Program-made: the position numbers and the translations under genes
The notes under the pieces: model-generated
What the model was told of the DNA's origin: nothing
Seen by the model: only the letters and a program-made list of their open reading frames with translations
Database searches by the model: none
Source: an uncultured Saprospiraceae bacterium
GTDB taxonomy: Bacteria; Bacteroidota; Bacteroidia; Chitinophagales; Saprospiraceae
Assembly (NCBI GenBank): GCA_937967615.1
Contig: CALCMJ010000065.1
Span: forward strand, 1-53,265
Direction of reading: 5' to 3'
DNA length: 53,265 nucleotides
Shown: one piece after another, positions 24,268-34,108 of the stretch
How the letters are laid out: every line of letters starts with the position of its first letter
How positions within the stretch are numbered: position 1 is the first letter of the stretch

Positions 24268-24606
24268 ATGCCAAGATTTGTGTATAAAGTAAGATGCTTA
24301 GTAGACAAAGATGTAGCTGAAAAGTGGATCAACTTTTTCAATGACAAACATCTTGAAGATGTCCTGAATACTGGATTCTTTACAGAATGCAATTTTTATG
24401 AGATTGAGACTCAAAGTAAGCTTACCCGAACATTCTGTTGCGAGTATTTTTATGAAAAAGAAGAGCACTTAGAAGCATACAATGAGAATGCAGCTGCGAT
24501 GTTAAAGGCAGAGACTAAAAAATTATTTGGAGATAGATTCTCTTGCCAGCGTGAACTTATGCGTGAATTGACAAGCTTAAAAGCATCAGCGCTTTCTAGT
24601 GTGTAA
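24268..24606 (+). CDS. DUF4286 family protein
   Basis: 112 residues, with the DUF4286 pattern: 'YKVRCLVDKDVAEKWINFF', 'TGFFTECNFYEIE' and 'TFCCEYFYEKEEHLEAYNENAAAMLK'. The fold is expected to be a small ferredoxin-like alpha/beta protein related to Dabb/antibiotic-biosynthesis-monooxygenase folds. It has no signal peptide or membrane segment. The gene follows the TetR gene by 5 bases and is probably co-transcribed. A function has not been assigned to the family, and the context (tyrosine regulator) does not settle one. Confidence 0.75.
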   Translation: MPRFVYKVRCLVDKDVAEKWINFFNDKHLEDVLNTGFFTECNFYEIETQSKLTRTFCCEYFYEKEEHLEAYNENAAAMLKAETKKLFGDRFSCQRELMRELTSLKASALSSV

Positions 24607-24608
24607 GA

Positions 24609-24651
24609 AAAAAGAAAGCAAGAAGATGATTCATCTTCTTGCTTTCTTTTT
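24609..24651. terminator. Bidirectional terminator between DUF4286 and DoxX genes
   Basis: A nearly perfect 21-base stem (arms 24609-24629 and 24631-24651) with A-rich and T-rich ends. It serves both the plus-strand tetR-DUF4286 unit and the minus-strand DoxX gene. Confidence 0.85.
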
Positions 24652-24676
24652 AAAGTCAAAAATCGCCTCAATAGTA

Positions 24677-25051
24677 TTATGCACTTAAGAGAGATTGAAA
24701 TCTCTCCTTATGTGCATATACTAAAGCTAAACTTAGAACATAACCCAAGACCGCACCCGCAATATTTGCAGGATCATGCAAGGCGTGAAATAAAAGCGCA
24801 TTAAACATAATTGCCGTCATGATTATGAGCGCCAAAGGGACAAACTTGTTTGCCAACAAAGCAATGCCTCCTAAAATTTCCAATACTCCAATGATCTTGA
24901 GAAAACCTGATGTAAAGTAGATTCCCATTAATGTTCCTCCGTCTCCAGGAATTTCTGGAAAGGCCAGAAAGTTTAAAAACTTGTTTAGTCCAAATACAAG
25001 GCAGAATATTCCAAAAAGAATACGTAAACCCATTGTTACTTTTGAATTCAT
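24677..25051 (-). CDS. DoxX family membrane protein
   Basis: 124 residues with four membrane helices. DoxX features are the first helix 'LRILFGIFCLVFGLNKFL', then 'GIYFTSGFLKIIGVLEILGGIALL' and 'PLALIIMTAIMFNALLFHALHDP'. The ending is basic. Family members are inner-membrane proteins linked to quinone or thiosulfate chemistry in some organisms, or of unknown role. It stands alone, convergent with the DUF4286 gene, from which the hairpin terminator separates it. Confidence 0.8.
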   Translation of the reverse strand: MNSKVTMGLRILFGIFCLVFGLNKFLNFLAFPEIPGDGGTLMGIYFTSGFLKIIGVLEILGGIALLANKFVPLALIIMTAIMFNALLFHALHDPANIAGAVLGYVLSLALVYAHKERFQSLLSA

Positions 25052-25169
25052 AGTTGATTGTTTTATGGTTTCTATGAAGATATAAATTTTCTATTGATAG
25101 GAATCAACCCTAGGTCAAATTCTCTGTCTGCTAAATAATCTCTACATTTACTTAACAAGACAAACTAAA

Positions 25170-25379
25170 ATGAAAGAAACGGACATTACAGCATTGGTAT
25201 TCCTAGTGCTTGGAGGAGTAATCGTTTGGGGAATTCTTACTGGTATTTTTAAAATGCTTGGGAGAAACTGGACTGAAGAGACTTTCAATGTAGGCGCTAT
25301 ATGGAATATATTTAAGTGGTCAATAATAGCATTGGTCGCTCTCCTTATTTATATTTTTGGAATAATGCCTAAGCTATAA
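25170..25379 (+). CDS. Small two-helix membrane protein
   Basis: 69 residues with two membrane helices (about 9-29 and 47-66), joined by a loop containing 'GRNWTEETFNVGAIW'. I do not recognise a family. The stop overlaps the next start (TAATG), so it is translationally coupled to the aminotransferase gene. A weak -7 element TACATTTA lies at 25143-25150, about 20 bases before the ATG. Confidence 0.6.
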   Translation: MKETDITALVFLVLGGVIVWGILTGIFKMLGRNWTEETFNVGAIWNIFKWSIIALVALLIYIFGIMPKL

Positions 25380-26527
25380 TGAACATAAGTTTTGAATCCA
25401 AGTTGCCTGATGATGTAACAAGCATTTTTGCTATCATGTCAAAACTCGCTAGCGAAACAAATGCCATTAATCTTGGACAAGGTTTTCCAAATTTCGATTG
25501 TGCTGATGAATTAAAAGATAAAATCGAACACTATCTAAGAGCAGGAAAAAATCAATACTGTCCCATGCCAGGACTTCTAGATCTTAGAAAAGTACTAGCC
25601 ACTAAAGTAAATACAGCGTATGGAAGCTCCGTTAATCCTGAAAGCGAAATCACAATTTCAGCAGGAGCAACACAAGCCATTTCTAATATCATTACGGCTT
25701 TTGTAAAACCAAATGATGAGGTTATAATAGTGGAGCCTGCCTATGATTCTTATAAGCCTGGAATTGAGTTATGTGGTGGTCTTGTCGTGCCCTACGTTTT
25801 AAAAGCTCCAGAGTTTTTAATTGATTGGGATAAATTCAATGAGCTGATAGGGGAACGTACAAGAATGATAATTATTAATACGCCACACAATCCAGTAGGA
25901 AAGACTCTCAAGGCTAAGGACATGAAAGCCTTAGAAAGTTTAGTACAGGGAAAGAATATAATTGTTCTTAGTGATGAAGTATACGAACACTTAATCTATG
26001 ATGGACAAGAACACCAAAGTGCCCTACGTTATCCTAGGCTATTTGAACAATGTGTTGCCGTGTATTCATTTGGAAAAACCTTTCATAGTACAGGATGGAA
26101 GTTGGGCTATTCCATTGCCCCAGAATATATTACTAAAGAGATTCGTAAAATCCATCAGTGGAATGTATTTAGTGTAAACTCTTTTTTGCAATATGCATTA
26201 GCAGATTATATGACAGACCCTAAACCTTATCTTGGTTTAGGCCAATTTTATCAAGAAAAGCGTGATTATTTTAATGCCGCTATGGAAGGATCAAAACTGA
26301 GAGCAATTCCGTGTGAGGGCACATATTTTCAATTATTTGATTATTCAGAAATCTCAGATGAAAACGATTTGGATTTTGCAAAACGTTTGACACGTGAGTA
26401 CGGAGTAGCAAGTATTCCTGTTTCTCCCTTTTATGCAGATAGATCAGACGGAAAAGTTCTGAGATTTTGTTTTGCAAAAACAAAAGATGTGCTCAGCCAA
26501 TCCGCTGAAAACTTAAGCAAGATTTAA
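25379..26527 (+). CDS. Methionine aminotransferase (PLP, class I/II)
   Basis: 382 residues, fold type I. Typical features are 'NLGQGFPNFDC' near the N-terminus, 'YCPMPGLLDLRKVLA', 'NTPHNPVGKTL', 'VLSDEVYEHLIYDGQ' and the PLP lysine Lys233 in 'YSFGKTFHSTGWKLGY'. 'LRFCFAKTKDVL' near the C-terminus carries the substrate-carboxylate arginine. This is the YbdL/kynurenine-aminotransferase-like group that acts on methionine and aromatic amino acids. It could supply 2-oxo acids such as 4-hydroxyphenylpyruvate from tyrosine, but this is inference. Its ATG overlaps the stop of the small membrane protein gene by one base. Confidence 0.88.
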   Translation: MNISFESKLPDDVTSIFAIMSKLASETNAINLGQGFPNFDCADELKDKIEHYLRAGKNQYCPMPGLLDLRKVLATKVNTAYGSSVNPESEITISAGATQAISNIITAFVKPNDEVIIVEPAYDSYKPGIELCGGLVVPYVLKAPEFLIDWDKFNELIGERTRMIIINTPHNPVGKTLKAKDMKALESLVQGKNIIVLSDEVYEHLIYDGQEHQSALRYPRLFEQCVAVYSFGKTFHSTGWKLGYSIAPEYITKEIRKIHQWNVFSVNSFLQYALADYMTDPKPYLGLGQFYQEKRDYFNAAMEGSKLRAIPCEGTYFQLFDYSEISDENDLDFAKRLTREYGVASIPVSPFYADRSDGKVLRFCFAKTKDVLSQSAENLSKI

Positions 26528-26562
26528 TCTGTATTTGTTCATTGCTTTATATCTTTAGAGGA

Positions 26563-27948
26563 ATGAATAACGTAGTCCACAAACTTAGCCAAGCACTTAG
26601 TAAAGATCAGGTCCTCAGTTCTGAAGACATCAAGGATAGATTTGATCATGTTTGGAATACTGATAAGCCTCTGATCGCAAAGGCAGTAGTATTAGCAAAA
26701 AGTACAGAAGACGTTTCTAAGGTCTTAAGCATTTGCAATGCGGAAAACCAAAGCGTCGTTATGCACGGTGGTCTCACAAACTTGGTAGGGTCTACACGCT
26801 GTCAGCCAGATGATATCGTTTTGAGCTTAGAAAAAATGAATGCAATTTTGGAAGTAGATACTATGAGTAGAGCAATGACTGTAGAAGCAGGCTGTATTCT
26901 TGAAAGCATTCAGCAAGCAGCAAGTGAGAAAAATATGCTGTTCCCATTAAATTTTGGTGCAAAGGGATCTGCGCAAATTGGTGGCTGTGTAGCTACCAAT
27001 GCAGGAGGTCTACGTGTTCTGAGATATGGTATGACTAGAAATTTAATTCTAGGCATGGAAGCTGTTCTCGCAGATGGTACGATTTTAAGCTCTCTTAAAA
27101 AGATAATTAAGAACAATTCAGGATACGATTTGAAACATTTGCTCATTGGCTCTGAAGGGACTTTGGGAATAGTAACTAAGCTAGTTTTAAAACTAGAGGA
27201 AGCACCCAAGAGTAGAAATAGTGCTTTTGTAGGATTTAATGATTTTAATAAACTTGTCAGTTTTCTAAAATATGCAGACAAGAAATTAGGAGGTACTTTG
27301 AGTGCTTACGAACTCTTGTGGAAAGATGCTTATAAGGCGCTCACTTCTGAACCGTCTCAGATGAAACCTCCATTGCCTTATGATTACAAATATTATGTCC
27401 TGTTTGAGTCCCTTGGCGGGAACGTTGAAAAAGATAGTCAACTGTTTTTAGAAATATTGGAATCGGCGATAGAAGAAAAAATAATATTAGATGCTGTTCC
27501 TGCACATTCTGATTCTGATCTCGAATGGTTTTGGAATATCAGAGAGGACGTGGGAGTTATAAATGCAGTCTGTACCATTGACCAACATTTTGATGTGAGT
27601 TTGCCCATTTCCAAAATTGATGATTATGTGGATATGGTCCTGGAAGAGCTTGAAAAGATTGATGGGGTGGATCAATGTTATGCTTTCGGCCATGTAGCTG
27701 ATGGGAACATTCATTTTATTGTTGATAAAAAAGACAACAGCGATAACTTGAGAAAAGCAATCAATGATGTGATATATGCACCACTTGGAGAATTTAATGG
27801 TTCAGTCTCTGCAGAGCACGGAATAGGTTTGGATAAGAAACCGTACTTAGATATTTGTAGAACTCCTCAAGAGATAGCAACTATGCGTATCATTAAAAAG
27901 TCCTTAGATCCTAATGGTATTCTTAATCCTGGAAAGATATTGGATTAG
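26563..27948 (+). CDS. FAD-linked oxidase, D-2-hydroxyacid dehydrogenase type
   Basis: About 461 residues from the ATG at 26563; a TTG at 26542 would add seven residues but has no support. The FAD-binding PCMH domain (about 30-215) shows 'VVMHGGLTNLVGS', 'FPLNFGAKGSAQIGGCVATNAGGLRVLRYG' and 'GSEGTLGIVTKLVL'. The C-terminal GlcD-like domain shows 'CYAFGHVADGNIHFIV' and 'SAEHGIGLDKKPYL', with an ending typical of D-2-hydroxyglutarate or D-lactate dehydrogenases. It probably passes electrons to a soluble or quinone acceptor. A -7-like TATCTTTA lies at 26550-26557, just before the start. It is 35 bases after the aminotransferase gene, so the two may be expressed together. Confidence 0.88.
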   Translation: MNNVVHKLSQALSKDQVLSSEDIKDRFDHVWNTDKPLIAKAVVLAKSTEDVSKVLSICNAENQSVVMHGGLTNLVGSTRCQPDDIVLSLEKMNAILEVDTMSRAMTVEAGCILESIQQAASEKNMLFPLNFGAKGSAQIGGCVATNAGGLRVLRYGMTRNLILGMEAVLADGTILSSLKKIIKNNSGYDLKHLLIGSEGTLGIVTKLVLKLEEAPKSRNSAFVGFNDFNKLVSFLKYADKKLGGTLSAYELLWKDAYKALTSEPSQMKPPLPYDYKYYVLFESLGGNVEKDSQLFLEILESAIEEKIILDAVPAHSDSDLEWFWNIREDVGVINAVCTIDQHFDVSLPISKIDDYVDMVLEELEKIDGVDQCYAFGHVADGNIHFIVDKKDNSDNLRKAINDVIYAPLGEFNGSVSAEHGIGLDKKPYLDICRTPQEIATMRIIKKSLDPNGILNPGKILD

Positions 27949-27977
27949 GTTTTCTTTCTATTATTTAATAGTAAATC

Positions 27978-28880
27978 ATGAAAATAAATTTAGCAGCACT
28001 TTACCTTATTCTAATCTTAATTTTGGCAGCTTGTGTAAATTCAGAACAAGAAAAACTTTCTGATGATGGAGTATGGAGGCTAGGATGGAGAATGATAGAA
28101 TCGGCTAAAGCAGACAATTACGCCTTAGCAGAAATGCAGCTAGATTCTTTGTTAAATACTTCCAAGCAATTGGACTATAAATTTGCAAGTGAGGGACTTG
28201 GAGTTTTAAATTCTTTAGATAAAAATGAAAAAATAGAATCCATTCTAAAAACGCAATCTGAAGAACTTATTTCTAGATTATGTCCTTCATCATATCTTCA
28301 AACTTATCCAGCATGTGCGGATTACCAACAAGCACCTGTTCAAGATTCTGCCTTGCAAATTGAACTTGTCAAGATGTTTATAAATGACCAATATGTAAGA
28401 TCTAATTTGATGATTGGACTCCTAGAAGAATATGGCTTAAAAAAAGAAGACGTTATTCCGGAGGGTGAGCGAATAGATCATGATAGAGTAAATAGAATTC
28501 GGCTCAAAGAAATTATTGCAGAACATGGATTTCCTACTAAAGCACTTGTAGGCAAGGATGGAATGGACGCAGTCTTTTTTATTATTCAACATGCAGACGG
28601 AGATAAAACTTGGCAAGCAAGCCAATTAGTAAACATAGAGAAAGCTGTAGCAAATAAAGATATGGATGGCCAAAGCTATGCATATTTGTATGACCGTATT
28701 AAAGTAGGCGCAGGAGAAGAGCAACGCTATGGAACACAATTTTTAAAAGTAGATTTAGAAAATAAAATTGCTCAACTAAACACAATCGAAGATGAAGAGA
28801 ATTTGGACAAAAGAAGGAGAGAGGTGGGAACTATGCCTATAGATATGTACAAACGGTTGATCTTAAGCAACACACAATGA
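27978..28880 (+). CDS. DUF6624 lipoprotein
   Basis: 300 residues. A lipoprotein signal peptide ends at Cys19 ('LILILAACVNSEQ'). The C-terminal half has the DUF6624 pattern: 'RLKEIIAEHGFPTKALVGKDG', 'FFIIQHADGDKTWQ', 'YAYLYDRIKVGAGEEQRYGTQF'. The N-terminal half (about 25-130) is helical and may hold a TPR-like hairpin. It is expected to be anchored in an envelope membrane and its function is unknown. It lies 29 bases after the FAD-linked dehydrogenase gene. Confidence 0.8.
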   Translation: MKINLAALYLILILILAACVNSEQEKLSDDGVWRLGWRMIESAKADNYALAEMQLDSLLNTSKQLDYKFASEGLGVLNSLDKNEKIESILKTQSEELISRLCPSSYLQTYPACADYQQAPVQDSALQIELVKMFINDQYVRSNLMIGLLEEYGLKKEDVIPEGERIDHDRVNRIRLKEIIAEHGFPTKALVGKDGMDAVFFIIQHADGDKTWQASQLVNIEKAVANKDMDGQSYAYLYDRIKVGAGEEQRYGTQFLKVDLENKIAQLNTIEDEENLDKRRREVGTMPIDMYKRLILSNTQ

Positions 28881-28948
28881 TCCATCCAATGCTTGTGTAA
28901 TCCTGGAAATATTTTTTTATTTTGATTTCATCCTTACAATTCAGTATT

Positions 28949-31900
28949 ATGAAGCAAATAATTACTCTAATATTTATCATCTCAATCTCTTCGTTATTTG
29001 GACAGGAGAAATATTACGCACATGACTATCTACCTGGTGTTGTTCCAAGCTATAAGCCAGCCTATCAAGATGACTACCCAGATTGGGCAAAAATGCTTTA
29101 CCAAGAAGACTTGAACTATTATCAGATCGAAGAAGCATATTTAGAGTGGAAGACTCTCGCAACAAAAGAGTTTAGACCCATAGAGAGATACTATAAATTG
29201 TGGAGACAGCAGGCTCTTGTATATGTTGCAGAGGATGGAAGAATATTAGAATCTAAGCAAGAAGAGTATTATAAGAATGTATTCAAAACAAATACGCAAA
29301 CGGGTATTGTAAATGTAAACGCACAAAAGAATTTATTAGAATGGAAATTTTTAGGACCCAAAGAAACGTTTTGGTTAAATGAATCCGGTTCCACTGAAGA
29401 ACCTAAAGCTTGCCCTTGGCAGGTAAATGTGTATAGCATAGAGGTGGCTAAAACAAACCATGAAATTATTTATTGTGGTACAGAAACAGGATTTGTAAGT
29501 AAGTCAATAGATAAGGGGGATACTTGGCAGTTGCTTGGACAGAATTATAGTTTTGGCGGCGGAGTCACAGCTCTTGCAATTCATCCTACAAATACAGATA
29601 TGGTTTTCGCGGCAGCTGGCAGACAAATTCACAGAACAATGGATGGAGGACTTAACTGGCAACCATTGCTTTCTGGGAATGCATTGTTTTATGCAGATAA
29701 ACTACTTATACAAAACGAAACGGATGTTTTTGCTGCTGGGTCTTCAGGAGTATTTAAGTCAAAGGATATGGGTGAGACTTGGATACATGTTTTAGATCTC
29801 CATACCTACGATTTGCATGCAAAACCTAACGACGAAAATTCGATGTATGCCATTAGTAACCAAAATGGACAATTCAGAATAGCAGTTTCATCAGATGGGG
29901 GAGAGAGTTTTCAAAGTGATCCTAATTTTCCAAATAATATACAAGACCAGGCAGGAGGATTAATCGCAGTAAGTGCTGCTAATCCTGATTTACTTCTTAG
30001 CATACTATTGGCCCCCAATAATACACCATTATTATATCGAGGAAATATGCAGACAGGTGTATGGGATAGAATTGCTACTGGACAAACGAATGCATTTCCT
30101 ATGGATAATGGCCAGGGATTCTTTGATTTAGTTCTTGAAGTTTCGCCTATAGACAGTGAATTAATATTTGCAGGTACGTCCACTTTATATAAGTCTATAA
30201 ATGGTGGAAGTAACTTTAGCATAATAGGTGGATATGGAGGTAACTTTCCTATTCATCCTGATATACAATCCATGCAAATCTTAGACAATGGAACAACTTG
30301 GGTTGCAACAGATGGGGGAATTACATTTTCAACAGATAATTTTACTTCTCCACAGAATGCAATTGCAAAAAATAGAAATTTAGTGGGATCGCACATGTGG
30401 GGATTTGATCAGGGCTGGAATGAAGATCTTATTGTGGGAGGAAGATATCATAATGGCAACATGGCAATTGCAGATTTTTACAATGCTAAAGCCTTGCGGA
30501 TGGGTGGTGCAGAATCACCTACTGGTTGGATAATGAAGGGAAGGAGTAAGCATGTTACATTTAATGATCTGGGTCCTGGATGGGTCTTACCTGAAACAGC
30601 AGAAGCTAAGCCGCAGGGAAGATTTGTGTTTAGCAAATATCCCAATATGGATGAATACGGTGGAAGGAGAGGAAATTTGCTTTTTCATCCTAACTATCAT
30701 GAAGTGATTTACTTGGGTGAGGAAAATGGGTTTTGGAAAAGTAATGACATGGGTACGTCTTTTGAATTGCTCCATGACTTTGGTGCCCGGGTGCGCTTTT
30801 GTCAGATCTCGTTTAATAATCCCAATGTTATCTATGCAGATGTGGTAGATCGTGGATTGTTTAAAAGTGAAGATGGAGGTTATAGCTGGGAAGCGAAACC
30901 AAGTCTTACAAACGGAATGAATGGAACTTCCTACTGGAGAGGCAAATTGCATTTTGAAATATCACCAAATGATGAAAACATAATCTATGCTTGTTTGCAG
31001 AACGGGTCCTGGACCGCTGATAAGGGAAAGATTTTTAAATCTAAAGACGGAGGAGTGACTTGGGAGGATTGGACAGGAAGCTTAGACGAATTTACCAAGA
31101 GCTTAGTTGTACAGCCCGATGCAGAAGGAAGAGATATTTTGTATGTTTTTACAAATTACAACAGCGGCAGACCAGGTCAGTGCTTTGTAAGAAAAGATGG
31201 AGATTTGGATTGGGCCACTTTCGGAGATTCTTATCCAGCAGGCATTGCTCCTAATCATGCCTTGGCTTTTTTTAGAGACAGCAAGATCCGCGTAGCCGGA
31301 AACGGAGGAATATGGGAGAATAGTCTAGAAGAGCCAAACTTCAAACCTATAATCCAGCCTTGGGTTGAACGACCACTTTACGATTGCAATTTGGACACCT
31401 TGCAATTTGATGATCATTCTATTTTGAATCATGACAATGTAACTTGGACTTGGAATATTAGCCCAACGCCTTTATATATTGATGACGCTAACAAAAGGAA
31501 TCCAAAAGTTGTTCTAGGAACATCTGGTTCTTACGATGTCAGTCTTAGTGTTATTAAAGATGGTGAAATGTTCAGTAAGACTATTGAAAATATGGTAACT
31601 GCAATAGACTGTCCCTCTCTTGAAAGTTGTAGTAATCCTGGATTTATCCCTAAGGCTTCATGGAATTTGATTTATGTAGATAGCGAGGAAACTGGTCAGC
31701 CAGGTCTAGCAACGATGGCGTTTGATGGAAATCCTGAAACGATCTGGCATACGCGATGGAGTTCAGGAACAGATCCATATCCACACGAAATTCAAGTTGA
31801 CTTAGGCGCTGAATTTTATATCCATGAATTCACCTACCTACCTAGGCAGGTTGGTCAAAATGGAAGAATAAATGATTTTGAACTTTATTTTAGCCAAGAT

Positions 31901-32353
31901 GGAATAGACTGGGGTGCAGTGGATACGCTAGGTCAGTTTGAAAACTCAGCTTCTCCGCAAACACTTAATTTTCCAGCAGCCAAGCTTGGAAGGTATTTTA
32001 AGTTGCGCGCACTTTCTGAGGTGAATGGCGGACCGTGGACTTCCATCGCTGAATTAGATATTAAAGCGTGTTACAGTGCGCTTGTGTCAACGAAAGACCT
32101 CGTAAATTTCAAAGCTTTAAAAGCATTTCCAGTTCCTACACGAGGGGATTTCAAAATCTCTCTTCCAGGAAAGTCGGCATATAAATATTCAATATTTACA
32201 ATGGCAGGTGCTTTGGTAGATCTTGGAGAATCAGAGCAGAAACAGGAGTTTCTTGAATTAGATGTCTCTCATTTAAAGAGTGGAATGTATCTTATTAGAC
32301 TTACGGATTCAAATAATATTATCTATAATGTCAAAGTGATTAAGGAAGATTAA
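28949..32353 (+). CDS. Secreted beta-propeller protein with F5/8C and T9SS domains
   Basis: 1134 residues from the ATG at 28949, which begins the signal peptide ('QIITLIFIISISSLFGQ'); an earlier in-frame TTG adds nothing. Residues about 130-797 have BNR/sortilin (VPS10-like) repeats: 'SIDKGDTWQLLGQ', 'SKDMGETWIHVL', 'SEDGGYSWEAKP', 'SKDGGVTWEDWTG'. A PKD-like domain (about 807-885) and an F5/8 type C (discoidin) domain (about 892-1042, 'TMAFDGNPETIWHTRWSS') follow. The T9SS type A sorting domain (about 1050-1134, 'FPVPTRGDFKISL', 'LKSGMYLIRLTD') completes it. It would be exported by T9SS and may bind or degrade a polysaccharide or glycoprotein; the propeller alone does not show which. It is convergent with the SulP gene, with 18 bases between them. 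Confidence 0.88.
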   Translation: MKQIITLIFIISISSLFGQEKYYAHDYLPGVVPSYKPAYQDDYPDWAKMLYQEDLNYYQIEEAYLEWKTLATKEFRPIERYYKLWRQQALVYVAEDGRILESKQEEYYKNVFKTNTQTGIVNVNAQKNLLEWKFLGPKETFWLNESGSTEEPKACPWQVNVYSIEVAKTNHEIIYCGTETGFVSKSIDKGDTWQLLGQNYSFGGGVTALAIHPTNTDMVFAAAGRQIHRTMDGGLNWQPLLSGNALFYADKLLIQNETDVFAAGSSGVFKSKDMGETWIHVLDLHTYDLHAKPNDENSMYAISNQNGQFRIAVSSDGGESFQSDPNFPNNIQDQAGGLIAVSAANPDLLLSILLAPNNTPLLYRGNMQTGVWDRIATGQTNAFPMDNGQGFFDLVLEVSPIDSELIFAGTSTLYKSINGGSNFSIIGGYGGNFPIHPDIQSMQILDNGTTWVATDGGITFSTDNFTSPQNAIAKNRNLVGSHMWGFDQGWNEDLIVGGRYHNGNMAIADFYNAKALRMGGAESPTGWIMKGRSKHVTFNDLGPGWVLPETAEAKPQGRFVFSKYPNMDEYGGRRGNLLFHPNYHEVIYLGEENGFWKSNDMGTSFELLHDFGARVRFCQISFNNPNVIYADVVDRGLFKSEDGGYSWEAKPSLTNGMNGTSYWRGKLHFEISPNDENIIYACLQNGSWTADKGKIFKSKDGGVTWEDWTGSLDEFTKSLVVQPDAEGRDILYVFTNYNSGRPGQCFVRKDGDLDWATFGDSYPAGIAPNHALAFFRDSKIRVAGNGGIWENSLEEPNFKPIIQPWVERPLYDCNLDTLQFDDHSILNHDNVTWTWNISPTPLYIDDANKRNPKVVLGTSGSYDVSLSVIKDGEMFSKTIENMVTAIDCPSLESCSNPGFIPKASWNLIYVDSEETGQPGLATMAFDGNPETIWHTRWSSGTDPYPHEIQVDLGAEFYIHEFTYLPRQVGQNGRINDFELYFSQDGIDWGAVDTLGQFENSASPQTLNFPAAKLGRYFKLRALSEVNGGPWTSIAELDIKACYSALVSTKDLVNFKALKAFPVPTRGDFKISLPGKSAYKYSIFTMAGALVDLGESEQKQEFLELDVSHLKSGMYLIRLTDSNNIIYNVKVIKED

Positions 32354-32371
32354 GCAGTAATATTAACAGAT

Positions 32372-34105
32372 TTAAGAATCGGTATTTGTTTGCAATGCTT
32401 TATTATAAGGAGAAATGTTTTTATGGCCAGCAAGGTAGGAGACACATTCATGAACAGTAAGGTGATGTTTTTCAGGCTCTGTCATGAGTCCTGAGATTTT
32501 TAAAATATCTCTCACTGGACCATGCGCCCCACAAATGTAGAGATCAATACCAGATGCTTTTAAACTATTATCCAAATCTCTAAGGGCATGAATTCCACTA
32601 CTGTCAATACTACTTATATTGGAAGCATCAAGTAAGACTTTATTTACGTTGTCATTCTCATCCTGAGTTGCCAGTTTAAAAATTCTTTGCTTAAAAAAAG
32701 AAGCATTTCCAAAATAGAGTTGTTCGTCAAAACGCAATATCAATCCGTCTTCCAGACACTCAGTTTCTTCAAAGCGTTCCAGGTTTCTATAGAATGTTGT
32801 TCCAGGAATATTACCTAGAGTTGCAATATGTGGTCTTGAAGTTTTCCAGAGAATTGCAAAGACAGATAATGCAACACCTATAAATACACCATGATCAATA
32901 CCAAATGCAAAACAACTTACAAAGGTTACTGCCATTACAATAAAGTCCTTCTTGTGTGTTTTCCAAAGGTTTTTAGCCTCTTTATAATCAAACAGACTTA
33001 TTACAGACAATATAATTATTGCAGCCAAAACAGCTTTAGGTAAATAGTAGAATAGAGGAGTAAAAAACAATAGCACAAGAGCGACTATAAGGGCTGCGAA
33101 CACTGAAGAGAATGTGGTCTTAGCTCCAGAGTCGGAATTTAATGCCGACCTTGAAAAACTTGCTGAACTTGGAATTGCTTGGAAAAACGAACCTAGGATT
33201 TTTGATGCACCTAAGGCAAGAAGTTCTTGGTTGGGCCTGATTGTATAGTTTTTGTGCTTTGCCTCCAAAGCTTTAGCAATACTTATACTCTCAACTATTC
33301 CTACAATAGTTACTGTGATGAGAGTAGGAATCAGCATACGGATAGTTTCTAACCGCAGATCAGGAAGAATAATAGATGGTAAGCCACTAGGAACATCTTT
33401 TACTAAGGAGACCCCTTTGCTTTCTAGTCCCATATAATATGCACCTATTGTAGCAAGAACAACGGCAACTAAAGTACCTGGTAAAGCTTTGTTGAGTTTT
33501 TTCAAAATAAAAATGACAAGCATTGCTGCAAGAGCGATGCTGAGTGTGTACATGTTCGTAGATGCAATATTGTTAGCTATGTGTGATATCGTTTCAGGAA
33601 TATTTGAATCACTAGGCAATGCTATTCCAAATACATCTTTTAATTGTGTGATGCTAATTATTATTGCTGCTGCAGAAGTAAATCCTGCGATCACTGGGTG
33701 GGAAAGAAAATTTGCGAGAAAGCCCATTCTCAGAAGAGAAAGCACAACTTGTATAAACCCTATTAAAAGACCACATGTTATAGCAAGTGAAATGTACTCC
33801 GCAGTGCCTGGTTCTGCGAGTTTGCTTAATCCTGCCAAAACAAGTAGAGCAGAAACGGCAACGGGACCCACAGAAAGTTGTGGTGTGGAACCTAAAACAG
33901 CATAGACTGCCAGTGGAATTAAAGCAGTATATAATCCATAAATAGGAGGAACACCTGCCAGGAGCGCATAGGCCATTGCTTGTGGTACGAGAAGTACAGC
34001 CACACTTATACTAGCTACTAAATCACATCTAAATTTTGATTTATTGTAAATAGGGAAATTCGCAAGAATTGGGATTATATGTTCGCTTTTATATTTAGAG
34101 GCCAA
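32372..34105 (-). CDS. SulP family anion transporter with STAS domain
   Basis: 577 residues. A membrane region of 10-14 helices (about 25-420) has the SulP signature 'VPQAMAYALLAGVPPIYGLYTALI' and 'GSTPQLSVGPVAVSALL'. A cytoplasmic STAS domain (about 440-560) shows 'KVLLDASNISSIDSSGIHALRDL'. The family carries sulfate, bicarbonate or organic anions, usually with Na+ or H+; the substrate is not readable here. The gene begins 3 bases after the DinB-like gene and shares its promoter. Confidence 0.9.
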   Translation of the reverse strand: MASKYKSEHIIPILANFPIYNKSKFRCDLVASISVAVLLVPQAMAYALLAGVPPIYGLYTALIPLAVYAVLGSTPQLSVGPVAVSALLVLAGLSKLAEPGTAEYISLAITCGLLIGFIQVVLSLLRMGFLANFLSHPVIAGFTSAAAIIISITQLKDVFGIALPSDSNIPETISHIANNIASTNMYTLSIALAAMLVIFILKKLNKALPGTLVAVVLATIGAYYMGLESKGVSLVKDVPSGLPSIILPDLRLETIRMLIPTLITVTIVGIVESISIAKALEAKHKNYTIRPNQELLALGASKILGSFFQAIPSSASFSRSALNSDSGAKTTFSSVFAALIVALVLLFFTPLFYYLPKAVLAAIIILSVISLFDYKEAKNLWKTHKKDFIVMAVTFVSCFAFGIDHGVFIGVALSVFAILWKTSRPHIATLGNIPGTTFYRNLERFEETECLEDGLILRFDEQLYFGNASFFKQRIFKLATQDENDNVNKVLLDASNISSIDSSGIHALRDLDNSLKASGIDLYICGAHGPVRDILKISGLMTEPEKHHLTVHECVSYLAGHKNISPYNKALQTNTDS

Positions 34106-34108
34106 TGC